A DNA stretch of 64,000 bases from positions 2,551,001 through 2,615,000 of the forward strand of contig JARHVA010002128.1 in NCBI GenBank assembly GCA_037957365.1. The letters are read 5' to 3'. The position numbers and the translations under genes were made by a program. The stretch comes from Torreya grandis (Eukaryota; Streptophyta; Pinopsida; Cupressales; Taxaceae). Of the stretch, positions 34,761-45,692 are shown in pieces (positions within the stretch are counted from its first letter, which is position 1; the number at the start of each line of letters is the position of its first letter). The notes below the pieces were generated by a model. The model had not been told where the DNA came from. It searched no databases and was given only the letters and a program-made list of their open reading frames with translations.

Positions 34761-34862
34761 TGTTCCACCTAACACAATGATAATATATTAATCTTGTGCA
34801 GTCATCACTTAGCAAGAAACATAGAAATGCATTTTAGAAAATTTACAATAGTTATTACATGT
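34761..34862. repeat. About 100-bp direct repeat, copy 1
   Basis: TGTTCCACCTAACACAATGA and the following 80 bases match 35940-36041 with scattered substitutions. The copies are 1.18 kb apart in the same orientation. Confidence 0.75.
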
Positions 34863-35207
34863 TATTATAAAAAATGAGTTGTTTGTTGTGTAAGATCTCT
34901 TATTTTTTATATTTAGATTATTTCTTTAGTAAATCATGATTTGAGATGTGTTTGAGGCCATTATAAAAGCACATTCATTTTTGGTAGATCTCTGTGTTAA
35001 AGATAGTATTTTGATAGTTAGTAATAATAAGGATTCATCAAAGTTGAAAATATGCATAATTGATTATAATCATGAACTATATAATAGGTTAATGGATTGT
35101 TTAATGTTATGAGGATGTGTATAGATAAGGTTATATTTTATTTTATCACTTTATTCTAAAAATAATGAGTGTTACATACTCTAAACATTTGCACAACATT
35201 TTAAATA

Positions 35208-35240
35208 TAGGCTATCTACTCCATAGGAGTAGATAGCCTA
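35208..35240. repeat. Perfect 15-bp inverted repeat with 3-nt loop
   Basis: TAGGCTATCTACTCC at 35208-35222 is exactly complementary to 35226-35240. Further short palindromes (CCCTATAGGG, GTATATATGAGTATATAC) follow up to the AT microsatellite at 35355. Confidence 0.9.
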
Positions 35241-35352
35241 CACTACCCTATAGGGAGGTACTATATATGCCCTATCTAGTACCTATGTATGGTATATATA
35301 GAGTATATATGAGTATATACTCCTATATACAATAGCATATACTATATACTAC

Positions 35353-35354
<2 letters not shown>

Positions 35355-35415
<61 letters not shown>
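35355..35415. repeat. (AT)n microsatellite, 61 bases
   Basis: Uninterrupted alternating A and T. Confidence 0.95.
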
Positions 35416-35418
<3 letters not shown>

Positions 35419-35939
35419 AAAGTGATTTCATTGTTACATAAAATATCGAAGGTTTAAGACTATGTTCATTCAATTACAAGAATTTATATAATTAAATTTA
35501 AATCTTAAACCAAAATGAAAAAAGAACAAGTAGTGTTCTAATTAAAATTTAGGTTCACCAAATTAAATGCAATGTGAAATGTAAGGTATTGAAATTATAT
35601 AGGAAGTTAAATAATAGATTATACAACAAGTATGACAAAATCTAAATACTTTATAATTAAACTTGTACTTGTAAATTGATTTATATGAGTCTGTTATATT
35701 TTAGTCGACTATAATAACATGAAGACATAAATGATTTATAAAATAAAGATCCATTATGTATTATGACAAGGTCAAATAAGGTAGACAAGATCATAGTGCA
35801 TCATTGTCTAAACACACTATGCACTGGGTGTAAAATATGGGCTCATTTTCCCCTATCATAGAGCTTGTTCTAATGTAAGAAAAATATATATCTATAAAAA
35901 ATATGTATCAAAGACATAAAGAACCATATTAACCTACAG

Positions 35940-36041
35940 TGTTCCCCCTAACACAATGACAATATATTAATCTTTTACATTCAACACATAGCAAAAAATG
36001 AGCAAATGAATTTCAAAAAATGTATAATAATTATTACATCT
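35940..36041. repeat. About 100-bp direct repeat, copy 2
   Basis: Matches 34761-34862. It lies just past the transposase stop codon, so it may be its 3' untranslated region. Confidence 0.75.
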
Positions 36042-36117
36042 TTTCACAAACATGTAAAATTGAAATTTAAAAACTCTATTTCTAAAAGTCTGGTAGTTGA
36101 AAGAATTCTCCACAAAC

Positions 36118-38640
36118 CTAATCATTGATAGTGACATTTGCATCCACCATGTCAATACCATATTCAATATCATTATTTACATCCTCTTTATTTGTCATTA
36201 TATTAGTGATGCCTCTTATTTCAATTAGAGAAATCCATGTTGCCATGGATCTTTCATATGGAAACATATCCACTTCATAATGGGAAACATATAATCTCAA
36301 ACAGGTTTGTAAATTTCTATCCAATCTATTTCAAAATTTTGACTTTATGAATGATAATGCACTGAATACTCTTTCATCTTCCACTAAGCCCAGCATCATT
36401 GTTTGATAAAGCTCATATAATAAAAAATATTCACTTATAATTTTCTATAGTATACTACTAGGATAAAGTTTTTTCCTCAATATTTTAAGTACCCCATTCT
36501 CTGTTGGTTCACATAAAAGATGATATTATTCAAACATTGTAATTCCAAAATGGGTTGACTGGGATATCAGTAAATCCTTTCTCAAAATACCCTTAATTTC
36601 TACTCAATGTGCCTCTACAAATCTACAAAAATGCATTTAAAGACAACACATGTATTTTTGAAATAAATTGCTAACCATTTTCTGACTGTTATTACTATTC
36701 CAGAAAATGGGATTGACAACTACCATCACCTCCAACAAATCATCCCTTTGAAAATGATCTTTGATCTCTATAGCTAAGTTTTAGGAAAATCTGCTTCATT
36801 TTATTTGGGTTTCAAATAGATTAGTGTCATATAAAATACGTGTGACAGGCATTTATTTAGATTCAACTCCCACAAGATCAATTCTTTTGTAAAAAGTGTG
36901 CATTGAAATTCCTTTCCATTAATAAGGACATAAACATGATCATTGATATTAAACTTCAAATAACTATCAAGGTTATGTAAATTGGTTAAACATTGCCAAC
37001 TACTAAAAATAAGGCCTTGAACCATTTCATTCGAAGTGTATAGTATGTCAAAAGATTGACATACTCATTTTTTTAGTCTTATGAAATCCATAATATAAAT
37101 AGACCAATCCTGAGCATGTTTCATTAAATAATTCATTTCCTTCAGCATTGGAAGAATTCCACATAAATTCAACATTGTTTCCAAATCTATTAAATGGTAT
37201 AAAAAATCTTTTGCCTTGTCAGTTTCTCTACAATATTTATACATGAAACCTACTAATGATGAATATTCTTCAAAAATTTGGCAATCAGGGTCATACATAG
37301 AAATCCACCTTATATCAACATATTTCAACAATTTATTACCATCAATCACTTCTATTACAAATTTTTGGAACTCTAAAATTCTTTTTGGACTACTTGACAT
37401 ATAAGCATCTAGGTCACAAATGAGCTCCTCCACTTTGGCCATATTACCAAATTTGCTAACCATTTTTTATCCAAGATTCATCCTATGAGCCATGTAGTGA
37501 ATTAGAATCATGTATGAGGTAACTATTGTTTGCATCTAAACACATAAACCATTTTTATTCATGTACATAACTAATGCACCATCAACCCTGACACACATTA
37601 GCTTCATAGATATTACATAATCATCCATTCTAGCTTTATCTTTCAAATTTGATATAACCAATTTGTGAATATTTTATGAATTGAAATTTTATACCATTTT
37701 ATGAAATTCTAGTAGATGAGGTTGCCTTGAATAGTTATCAAAAGTATAAACATGAAAATAAACCCAGGTTGTGTTGTCAACTGTTGTGACCTCATCGATG
37801 GATAGTGAGATAAATAGTGATTTCTAGACACTCTATCAAATATTCAATGTCAACCATTGATATATATCTTTCCATTTCCCAATTATTTCTATCCAACCAA
37901 TGTGATTGTGGAATATCCATAAATCCATTATGTTGAAAGAAAATATTATAATCTAAAAAATCATAAATAGATTTATAATTTTTTAGAATATGGTATATAT
38001 TAGAGAACTGTATGTGTTTCACCTTTAAATGGGACTACCTGACTTTTCCAAAATTTTATTCAATTGTTCCCCCTTTTCCCACAATATGTTTTCAATGTTT
38101 ATTTTCATTTTCATGTTCTTGTGCATATCTTACATGCATGCAATCTTCTATAGTTTTCCACCTGTGTGTTCTTATTATCACTCCATCTAGGTGCTTCACT
38201 ATCTCATATACTTTTTCACAATGTTTTTCAATCGTGTCCAATTTCAATTTCATTCTATATTATTTTCTTAGTTTCTAACTACATATTGTATACATGCATT
38301 ATTTCAGAGTATCATCAGCATTTTTAGACTCTACAAGTTCTCTGAAGGGAAATTTTGTCACCCATTCCACCTTAAAGGACCTTCTAATTGTCTATCTACT
38401 TCTCTTCCTTTGAGAATATTTTATAGTGAAGGTTTCTACTGAACTTTATATTTAGTGAGATGGTCTAATCTCTTTTGCCACTTTAGTGTCATTATCATTT
38501 TCATTAAAAACTAGAGGAACATCTTCAAGTGGTGGCTTGTCATCATCAAAAAAATCTTTAGGGGGTGATATTTTATTCTGGTTGATTCTATCTTATGACA
38601 TAACAGTGGGGATTTCTACATGTAAAATTATTTTAATATT
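36118..38640 (-). pseudogene. hAT-like transposase (DUF4371/TTF-type), decayed
   Basis: On the - strand the text starts near 38620 (FFDDDKPPLEDVPL), then EWVTKFPFRELVES, CEKVYEIVKHLDG, ISMVDIEYLIECLEI, WVYFHVYTFD and MKLMCVRVDGALVMYMNKNG. It continues with YMAHRMNLG, then the 37463-37065 segment with YVDIRWISMYDPDCQIFEEY. The end has MMLGLVEDERVFSALSFIKSKF, NRLDRNLQTCLRLYVSHYEVD and MFPYERSMATW, a hAT C-terminal dimerisation-like region before the stop at 36118. This order matches plant hAT-like proteins with a TTF-type zinc finger and DUF4371. About 840 codons with many stops, so the copy is dead. In life it would bind the element ends and catalyse cut-and-paste transposition in the nucleus. 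Confidence 0.75.
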
Positions 38641-38792
38641 ATAAAAAAATTGAAGTCAATTTATGACAAACTAAAAAAATAATAAATACCTAGATTTTGA
38701 GTGCATTATGATTGTGTGAACTTTTTGGTTGGGTTTTTAAAATAAGATAATATGGATGATTTCCCTGATGATTAGTTTGTCCTTTTACTATT

Positions 38793-39320
38793 CCCACTAG
38801 ATGTCATAATGGCCAATGCTTTTTGGCTCTATCATTTGACACTCTTATCCAGTACTATCATCTGATAGAAGGGTTTTATTGACTTTTGGATTTGCCATGC
38901 ATCTATACCATTTGGTGCTTTTGTTTAGCTCTATCATTTAGCTATGGCATTTGGATTGGACATCTAGCTATGTTTTTTAGCTAGGTCACTTTGCTCTATC
39001 ATTTGGCTCTATCATTCAATTGGGTCATTTAGCACTATTGTTTGGCACTATTATTCAATGCTATCATTCATCTTTATCATTTGGCTAAGTCATTTAGCTC
39101 TATCATTCAACTCTATCATTTGGTTAGGTTGTTCAACTTTGTTGTTTAGATCTATCATTTAGCTTTGTCATTTAGTTGGGTCATTCAGTTAGATCATTTA
39201 GCTCTATTACTTGACTATGTTGTTAGGTTTTATCGTTCATCTATGTCATTCATCTTAGGCATTCGGCACTAACATTTGATAGAATAGTTTGGCTTGTTAT
39301 TTAGTATTTTCATTAATTTT
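38793..39320. repeat. 13-bp minisatellite, right array of element E with inner flank
   Basis: About twenty consecutive 13-base units of the type TCATTTAGCTCTA, for example TCATTTGGCTCTA then TCATTCAATTGGG then TCATTTAGCACTA. The core CATTTAGCT is the complement of AGCTAAATG in the left array. 38793-38812 is the inner flank related to 31617-31636. Confidence 0.85.
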
Positions 39321-39414
39321 CTTCATTTTCTACTATTTTTCAATTTTCTACTTCTTCATTTGTGGTTTTGCTTGTTCCATTGGTTGGAATAGGTCAAATA
39401 CATAGGGGATATAC

Positions 39415-39515
39415 TATATATATATATATATATATATATAAATGGTGAATGTAAGTGTAATCTTATATATCATTGTAAAGGGTTAGTGAGCTAACCCCCC
39501 CCCCCCAAAAAAAAA
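39415..39515. repeat. Simple repeats: (TA)n, then 12 C and 9 A
   Basis: An AT run at 39415-39441, then GGGTTAG-TGAG-CTAACCC (a 7-bp-stem hairpin) directly followed by C12 (39495-39506) and A9 (39507-39515). Confidence 0.9.
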
Positions 39516-40204
39516 TATCCCTAGAATTTTAGTGATCTAGTCCCATCTACTAACCATAAAAAATTGTTAAAACCAAAATCTAAACAATGGAATATTTGTG
39601 AATTAATAAATATTCATCGCTACAAAAAAACCTGTGTACATCCATTAGCAAGATTTGAGAGCATACTTATGTTTCCCTTATCAAAATATAAATCTCACCA
39701 TGATTGTCCTCATGGAAGCATTTTGAAATACTGATGCGTGTAATATCTATTTTCAAGTTAATGAAAATGTTTGTGGTTATTTATTATTTCCTATTAACGA
39801 AGTGAAATAACTTATTTCACAAATATTGTTAACTATATATCTTGTTTTATGCATATTATTCATTATCATTTTGGGTTTTGATCTAGATTATAATCCCTTT
39901 CTGCATTATTTTAGAATCTATTATTGAATAGCTTGTTAGGGCACCCTAGGTTTATGGATTCAATAAGGAAAGGTATTTGAAAGATTATTTTTAGTGTATG
40001 TTCTAGTATCTTAGGGATCATTTTGTATTTACCATTATCTTGCATTTGAAAGTGTTTTTGTATCTTTGCTAAGGAATATTTTCATGAAATACTTCAAGAC
40101 ACCCTATTGTTTGGAAGCCACCAACATGCCACCCTCCATCTTATAATTATCTAAATTTTCCTACACTATCCTACCCTACAAATAATACACCTTGTTGCGT
40201 ATTA
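39516..40204. other. Stretch with no recognised feature
   Basis: AT-rich, no maintained frame, no clear repeat. It leads into repeat R copy 2. Confidence 0.4.
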
Positions 40205-40272
40205 ATAGTTTTAATTACCTTGAAAGTGCATAATATCTAGCATATTAAAGATGCATTTAAAATTTGTGCTTT
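40205..40272. repeat. Dispersed repeat R, copy 2, left part
   Basis: Matches about 6335-6400 and continues at 51034 after element C and its duplication. C therefore inserted into this repeat. Confidence 0.65.
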
Positions 40273-40277
40273 AAGTT
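40273..40277. repeat. Left target duplication of element C (AAGTT)
   Basis: AAGTT before TGTAGAG is repeated at 51034-51038 after the right LTR. Confidence 0.9.
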
Positions 40278-42520
40278 TGTAGAGTAAATTTTTACTCTAT
40301 GTTGCATTCAATTCTTAGTCGCGTTGTATTTTTGTTCCCACATACCTTGGTCGTGGTGGCAGAAGTTTTGACACAGAGTGCAAGTTTGTTTATTTTGATT
40401 CATTTTCCACCTAAGTGTTGAAGGGCAGCGGAAGCTACCAAGTGTCATTTTCTAAGTTATCAAATGAGCCAAGTGGAGTCATCTGAGGCACATTTCCTAA
40501 TTTTTAAGAGAGCCACGGATCGAGCCACGTATTTAATGGTAACTCAGCAGAACACATCACGTGTTGGTACCCACATTCCATTCTATCTTTGGCAAAGGTT
40601 TTCAACAAGCTAAGTAGCAAAAAGAAGCAAAAAGTGCTAGGTGGTAGTCACGGAAGGCCCTGGACTACTTTTTCAAAGGAAAGCAAAAGTCACCCCGTGT
40701 CGACATCTAAAAAATAGTCAGTTCAATGCCTGGGTTCAATGCCTTGGTTCAATGTCTTTGGTTCAATACCTCAGTTAGAGTGTAAATGGCATGCAGTGTT
40801 GAACCGTTAAACCATTGAACCATTTTGGTTCATCAGGCAGTTCAAGGGAGTGTCCCCAAGACCAAAGGGGTCAAGTACCCTTTTGGAAGGTAGTAGGACA
40901 TTTGTTTCATTTTGTTTAAGTGCCAAGATGAGCGGAGGCTGCCAAATGTCACTTTTTGAGCCCCTTTATACTCCATTCTCGAAAGAAGCAGAAGATGCCA
41001 CATACCCCTAGTAAGAGAAGCGAAAGATGCCACATATCTTCTCAAGAATAGTAGAGGCTGCCAAGTGTTAACTTCTGAGAGATCATTTTCAAGCTTCATT
41101 TCTAAATAAAAATTGTGGTGGGTCTTGAGTGTTATTTTAAAGGTCTGTGAAAGCGCCAAAGTGTCACCAAGTGAAGATGGCCACGTACATCCATCCTTTT
41201 TATAGTTGCTCAGGCAAGGAATGCAGTGAGTTTATTTTGTTAAAATTGCTAAGTATCAAAGAAGTGGATTGTGACAGGTGTCAAAGGTAGAGCATTCCTG
41301 GGCAAGATATAGGGAAAGTAGAAAATACCACATGTCTTCAATAAATCAAGTGAAAAGTGCCAAGTGTTGTTCTCCGATGCTTTTTAAGTAATAAGGAGAA
41401 TTTCAAGAAATCGACTAAGTGTCCTCTCCCATTTCAATAGGATAGAGTGTTTGGTGTATCTGTTACAACAAAGCGAGATGGAGGGAAACTCGGTGGGAGT
41501 TACTTTTGGTAGATGGAACAGTTCACCGGGTAGATTTTTGGAGCCTGCAAGCATTAAAAGGGCCGTCTAATTGTCCCCTATAAGCAGAGGCAAAATGGAT
41601 AGTTGAGTGGCTAAGCAGGTGATAGAATGAGGAAATTCAGGCTCAAGAGGATGTACTAGACATGATTTAACATGTTGTAGTAAGGGCAGCTACCCCGCCC
41701 CAGCATGGCCATTCCTAATAAGACCAGGATACATCTAAGGCATTGAATGCGTTGAATGCCGCACTATTATATTGGTAAAATCTGAGGCTATAAGAAAGGA
41801 AGGATGGATTGTAGAGGAGGAGGAATTCTATAGTTTAGACTTTCTAGATTTTTTGGGACCAAGTAATATCATTTGATTTTATCTCATTTTCTTGAGTTGT
41901 AAAGTTGATGTGACTGTGCATGTTTCTGTGCCTTTTATGTGGCTGAATGAATTAAGGAGATTGAGCTCTATGCCTTTGTTGATATTATTTGTGCCATTTG
42001 CAAAAGTAGTCTATACTGTATATTTTCTAGAGTTGTGATTAGGAATGTCATTTGATTTTGTATCATTTTCTTGAGTCAGAAGCTTTACATAATTGTACGT
42101 GTTTTTGCACCTCTTATGTGATCAGAAGATTCTTTTAAGAAGATTGAACCCTATGCCTTTGTTGACATTTTCTATATCTCAACAAAAGAAGCCTCTGTTA
42201 TGAGCCTCTGTTTCTATTGTTTCAATCTTTTACATTGATCATGCACTTGTCTGCTCTTAAATGTGAACAAATTTGACATATAGTCTCACTGTGCTCAAGG
42301 TTAAGGTTAGAATTACACTCAAGTGCATCACCATAGCTAGGTTTCATTTCCTACATTTGCATTTCCATATATTTTCCTATCCTTTTCCCCCCCACACTTG
42401 ATATAAAATAAGAGACCAGCTTCTCTAAAATTTGGAGGTTGTTTCAAGACGCAATATCCCATAGCTTGAAACTTCCCATTATTTTTGATTAAGATCAAGC
42501 ACAATTTTTAATCATCAATA
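40278..42520 (+). repeat. Element C 5' LTR
   Basis: Matches 48788-51033 throughout. It contains recurrent CCAMRTGTY motifs, four GGTTCAAT units at 40720-40770 and an inverted TGAACCA/TGGTTCA pair near 40815-40831. CTATAAG phrases near 41578 and 41787 are the nearest to TATA boxes. Confidence 0.93.
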
Positions 42521-42525
42521 GTTTT

Positions 42526-42543
42526 TGGCAACCTCAATGGGAC
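42526..42543 (+). other. Primer-binding-like site of element C
   Basis: TGGCAACCTCAATGGGAC begins five bases after the LTR end. Element D has TGGCAACCTCGATAGGAC in the same place (57632). Two elements sharing it supports the assignment. The tRNA is not identified; it may be a decayed TGGCGACTCC type. Confidence 0.65.
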
Positions 42544-44192
42544 CAGTCTTGAAGTTTCTTTCAAGACCACATGAACTAGAGAGCTATGAGGAGTCAGAGC
42601 TGTGGACCAATCACCAGATCATAGTCTACTGCAAGTCTAGGTATTCTTTTGCCACCTTTGGTAACAAGTCCAAAAAGAAGAGCTAACCAGTTTGTACCAA
42701 TACTAAATATGGGAGCCCTTATACCCCCAAGAAATTATGCAAGCTGGAACACTAGTAGTCCCTTAATCCTCCCAACACCACCAGATATTTGGATCCTATC
42801 CCAGTAAATTCTCTAAAATATCTACCCAAATTCAGTGTGCAAGACTCAAAAATGCCTGCAGAACATCTTCAAGATGTATCAGATGTCTGTGTCATACATG
42901 TTGTCACGCAGCAAAATATGGCCATAATGTGATTAGCAGCTTCATTCAAAGGGAAGGATTTAGAATGGTATCGATCTTTGAACCCAAATACCATATCTAC
43001 ATGGGACCAGCATGGAGATCTATTCTTTGAAAGATTTGTAGAGAAGGGTGATAAGTCTTCTTTGTTACAATAGTTAATCACCATTCAAATGGGACCACAA
43101 GAGGACATGACTAACTTCAACACCAGATTCCAGAAAACTTGGGACATAATCCCTACTATATCTAAACCACCACCTAGTATGGCCATAGTATTTTATCTCA
43201 AAGCTTTGAATTCAGATATATCTATTATGATTCAGTCACTGGGAGGACACACTTTGTTAGGGGATTATGAATATGCAGTCAGAGCTGAGAATCATTTAAT
43301 AGATGATGGAAAGTTACCTCCAAGGCCTCCCATGCCTATATTCCTAGAGATTTCCTTGCCCTTACCTCAAGAAGTTCTTAAAGTTTTAAGCCCACCTGTG
43401 TCTATGTACACTTACCCTTCATCATCTGCGAAATAACTTGTCCCTGCCCAATCATCTGAGATGGACAATATTAAGAATATCTTGAGGATGTTTTCCAATG
43501 AGATGATTAATATAAAGAGGCAACAGAATAATTTCCCTAAGCCCCCTTATCAAGGCTATCAAGGAAATAGGTTTTCATCCCAACCAAACCAATATCAAGG
43601 TCTTCCAAAACAAACTAACCATCAGCCAACAAATCAATTAGTTGCAGTTCCCACACCCTCACAGACCATTCCTCCCAACTCAAATAGGGAGATGGTTCCA
43701 GGTCAGAATAATTATGTGGATGATACTAATGCTTGGTTTTTTCCTTGAAATGATGCTCATACACCTAGAGATTGTCTTAGGGGTAATCTACAACAAAGGG
43801 TGGCTGAGCAGAGAAGAATGGATGGTCAATTTGCCAGTACTAGTAACAATCAAGCCTATCAATCTCTCAGTATGCAAAATTCATTTTTGGTAGCTTAGAT
43901 GCAAGGAATGTCCTTGCAACAAGAGGAAGAAATAGCCCTAAAACATACTTTGTTCTCATGGGTTGAAGATGAAGAAGTAGTTTTCTTAAACGAAACATCT
44001 ACCTCCCAAAGGCCAGTGGTGCAATCTGATTATTACACTAGATCAAAGAGGAGAATCTTGGAGCAGCCCAAGATTGTAAATGGACAAGTCATGAATAATC
44101 CTCCATCTCAAGGGCAAAGAAACACTGCTGTTAGATAAGAAGTGCCTTAGCCGGTGCAAGATCAAGGGATTCTGACCTAGATTTAGAAAAAA
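42537..44192 (+). pseudogene. Element C gag (decayed)
   Basis: The first ATG (42537) lies inside the primer-binding-like site. The gag domain reads FKGKDLEWYRSLNPNTISTW, then FFERFVEKGDKSSLL, then MTNFNTRFQKTWDIIP, then FYLKALNSDISIMIQSLGG. It closely matches element D gag. Gln/Asn/Pro-rich text follows to about 43740, then a charged part. No zinc knuckle is visible. Stops are TAG, TAA and TGA at scattered sites. Confidence 0.8.
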
Positions 44193-44954
44193 ATGAGGTA
44201 TCCTTATTTCCAAAAAACTAAATCTTTGGGACCGATCAATGTAGTAGACCAATTAAAGATGACTCTAGCACAAGTGTCAATATGGGATATTTTAGCTATT
44301 CCTGAGAAGAAGACAATGCTACAAGAAGCTCTGGAAGGGCAAGTAGTGCCCAAAGGTGTTGTTGCCAAAGAAGGACATGCTGGAAAAGAAAAGCTCAAAG
44401 ATACAATTTCTCACCAGACAACAGCCTTTGTGAATGATGCAGCACAAGTAAGTAAATCCAAGCCAGAGCCTTTCTATTTGACTATGATAGTTGGAAAGAA
44501 ACTCTTGCATAATGCATTAATAGATTCAGGAGCTAGTACAACTATGATGCCCAAGAAAATAGTTGATGCTTTGAAAATAAAATATGAACCCCTTGTAAAA
44601 GGATTTATGCAGCTATATGGAAAAATAATACAAACTATAGGGAGAATCAAACAACTCCCATTGCAATTATACACATGTCCCAACATAATTGTCAACCAAG
44701 ATGTAGTTGTCATAAATATACCTCCTATTTTTGGTTTATGTTTATCCAGAGACTTTACAACAAAAATAGGAGGATATATGTCTCTTGACTGGTCCCACCT
44801 CATCCCGCGAACCAAATATGGTTTGAAGATGAAAATTCTATCTGAACCACTATCCAAATACCATATCACCAATGAACCAACAACAAGATTAGAAGTAGAT
44901 CATGCCATGTTAAATAAGGAAGAAAGGCTTTTTGTTAAAGAGCTAGGCAACTAG
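44193..44954 (+). pseudogene. Element C protease region (253 open codons)
   Basis: The frame is open from 44193 to the TAG at 44952-44954. The N-terminal 85 residues are linker. Then FYLTMIVGKKLLHNALIDSGASTTMMP carries an intact D-S-G-A-S active site at about 44523-44537. IPPIFGLCLSRDF and GGYMSLDWSHLIPR form the conserved tail shared with element B. It is the best-preserved catalytic domain in the window, but the upstream gag frame is broken. Confidence 0.85.
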
Positions 44955-44987
44955 ACTGAGCATGATCAAGAAGAAGAAAATAGCTAG

Positions 44988-45692
44988 TTGTTGGCTATGA
45001 TGCAGAGTGACCCATATGGGAACTATGACTCTACTGGTTTGGGCACATACGTCATTTTTGATGAAGATCAGGAAATCCCAAATGTTATAAGGGAAGAGGC
45101 ACCTACTACTCAAGATTTAGAGATCTGGACTTTGAATTTTGATGGGGCTAGAAGTAAACATGGTACTGGAGCAGGAATTTGTCTTACTGCTCCAAATGGT
45201 GAGAAAGTTTTAAGGGCTATCCAATTCCAATTTGCTTGTACTAATAATGATGCTGAGTATGAATCTCTAGTTCATGGCCTCCTATTAGCCAAGAAAAAGG
45301 GAATTAAGAACCTAGTAGTAAAAGGAGATTCAGAATTGGTAGTAAAGCAAATTAGAGAAAAGGCAGCAGCTAAAAATGTGAGAATGAGATCCTACAGGCA
45401 TAGGATTTGGGATTTGATAGAAGATTTTGAAGCTTTCAATATTGAGATAATCCCCATAAGTCAAAACTCTGAGGCTGATAGGATGGCCCAAATTGCCTCA
45501 CAGTTTAACCTAGCAACTGGCCTATTGGTTAACAATGAGTCTGTAAAAGTTATAGTGAGGCCGATCGTTCCAGACAATGATGATAATTGGCAAGTATTTG
45601 AAAATAATGGTCAGGTAGTCTCTTTCTTACAACAATCAGATGACTTTGCTGATCAATTGCAAACCAAATTTGAAGAGGCATATGGTGATTAG
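44988..45692 (+). pseudogene. Element C RNase H-like domain located before RT (234 open codons)
   Basis: In the same frame as protease, separated by two TAGs. Motifs are WTLNFDGARSKHGTGAG (first Asp), NNDAEYESLVHGLLLAKKKG (Glu), VVKGDSELVVKQI (second Asp) and ISQNSEADRMAQIASQ (last Asp). All four catalytic acids are present. The Gly-rich start and the NSEAD ending resemble the extra, archaeal-like RNase H of Tat elements. A C-terminal extension of about 70 residues leads to the RT linker. The standard RNase H follows RT at 46856-47340. Confidence 0.85.

Larger units (their letters stand above)
31098..39320 (-). mobile_element. Element E: candidate DNA transposon with inverted 13-bp minisatellite ends
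   Basis: Arrays of 13-bp units lie at 31098-31616 and 38813-39320 in opposite orientation. Just inside each, related sequence occurs in inverted orientation: CCATTTGATGCACTAGTGGG at 31617-31636, and the complement of 38793-38812, which reads CCATTATGACATCTAGTGGG. Between them lies a decayed hAT/DUF4371-like transposase (- strand) and another coding-like stretch. The layout recalls Foldback elements. Outer ends and an 8-bp target duplication could not be located, so the extent is provisional. Confidence 0.5.

Noticed and set aside
36118..38640. The transposase considered as a functional gene, because several segments of 60-130 codons are open
   Set aside because: In-frame stops occur every 60-130 codons and frames change, so it cannot encode a full transposase without repair.
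40842..41159. 105-codon - strand open frame in the C 5' LTR, and similar frames in the 3' LTR
   Set aside because: It lies wholly inside the LTR and is not kept open at the same place in the other LTR.
44474..44872. 132-codon - strand open frame opposite element C protease
   Set aside because: It is the antisense of a clearly recognised protease domain.
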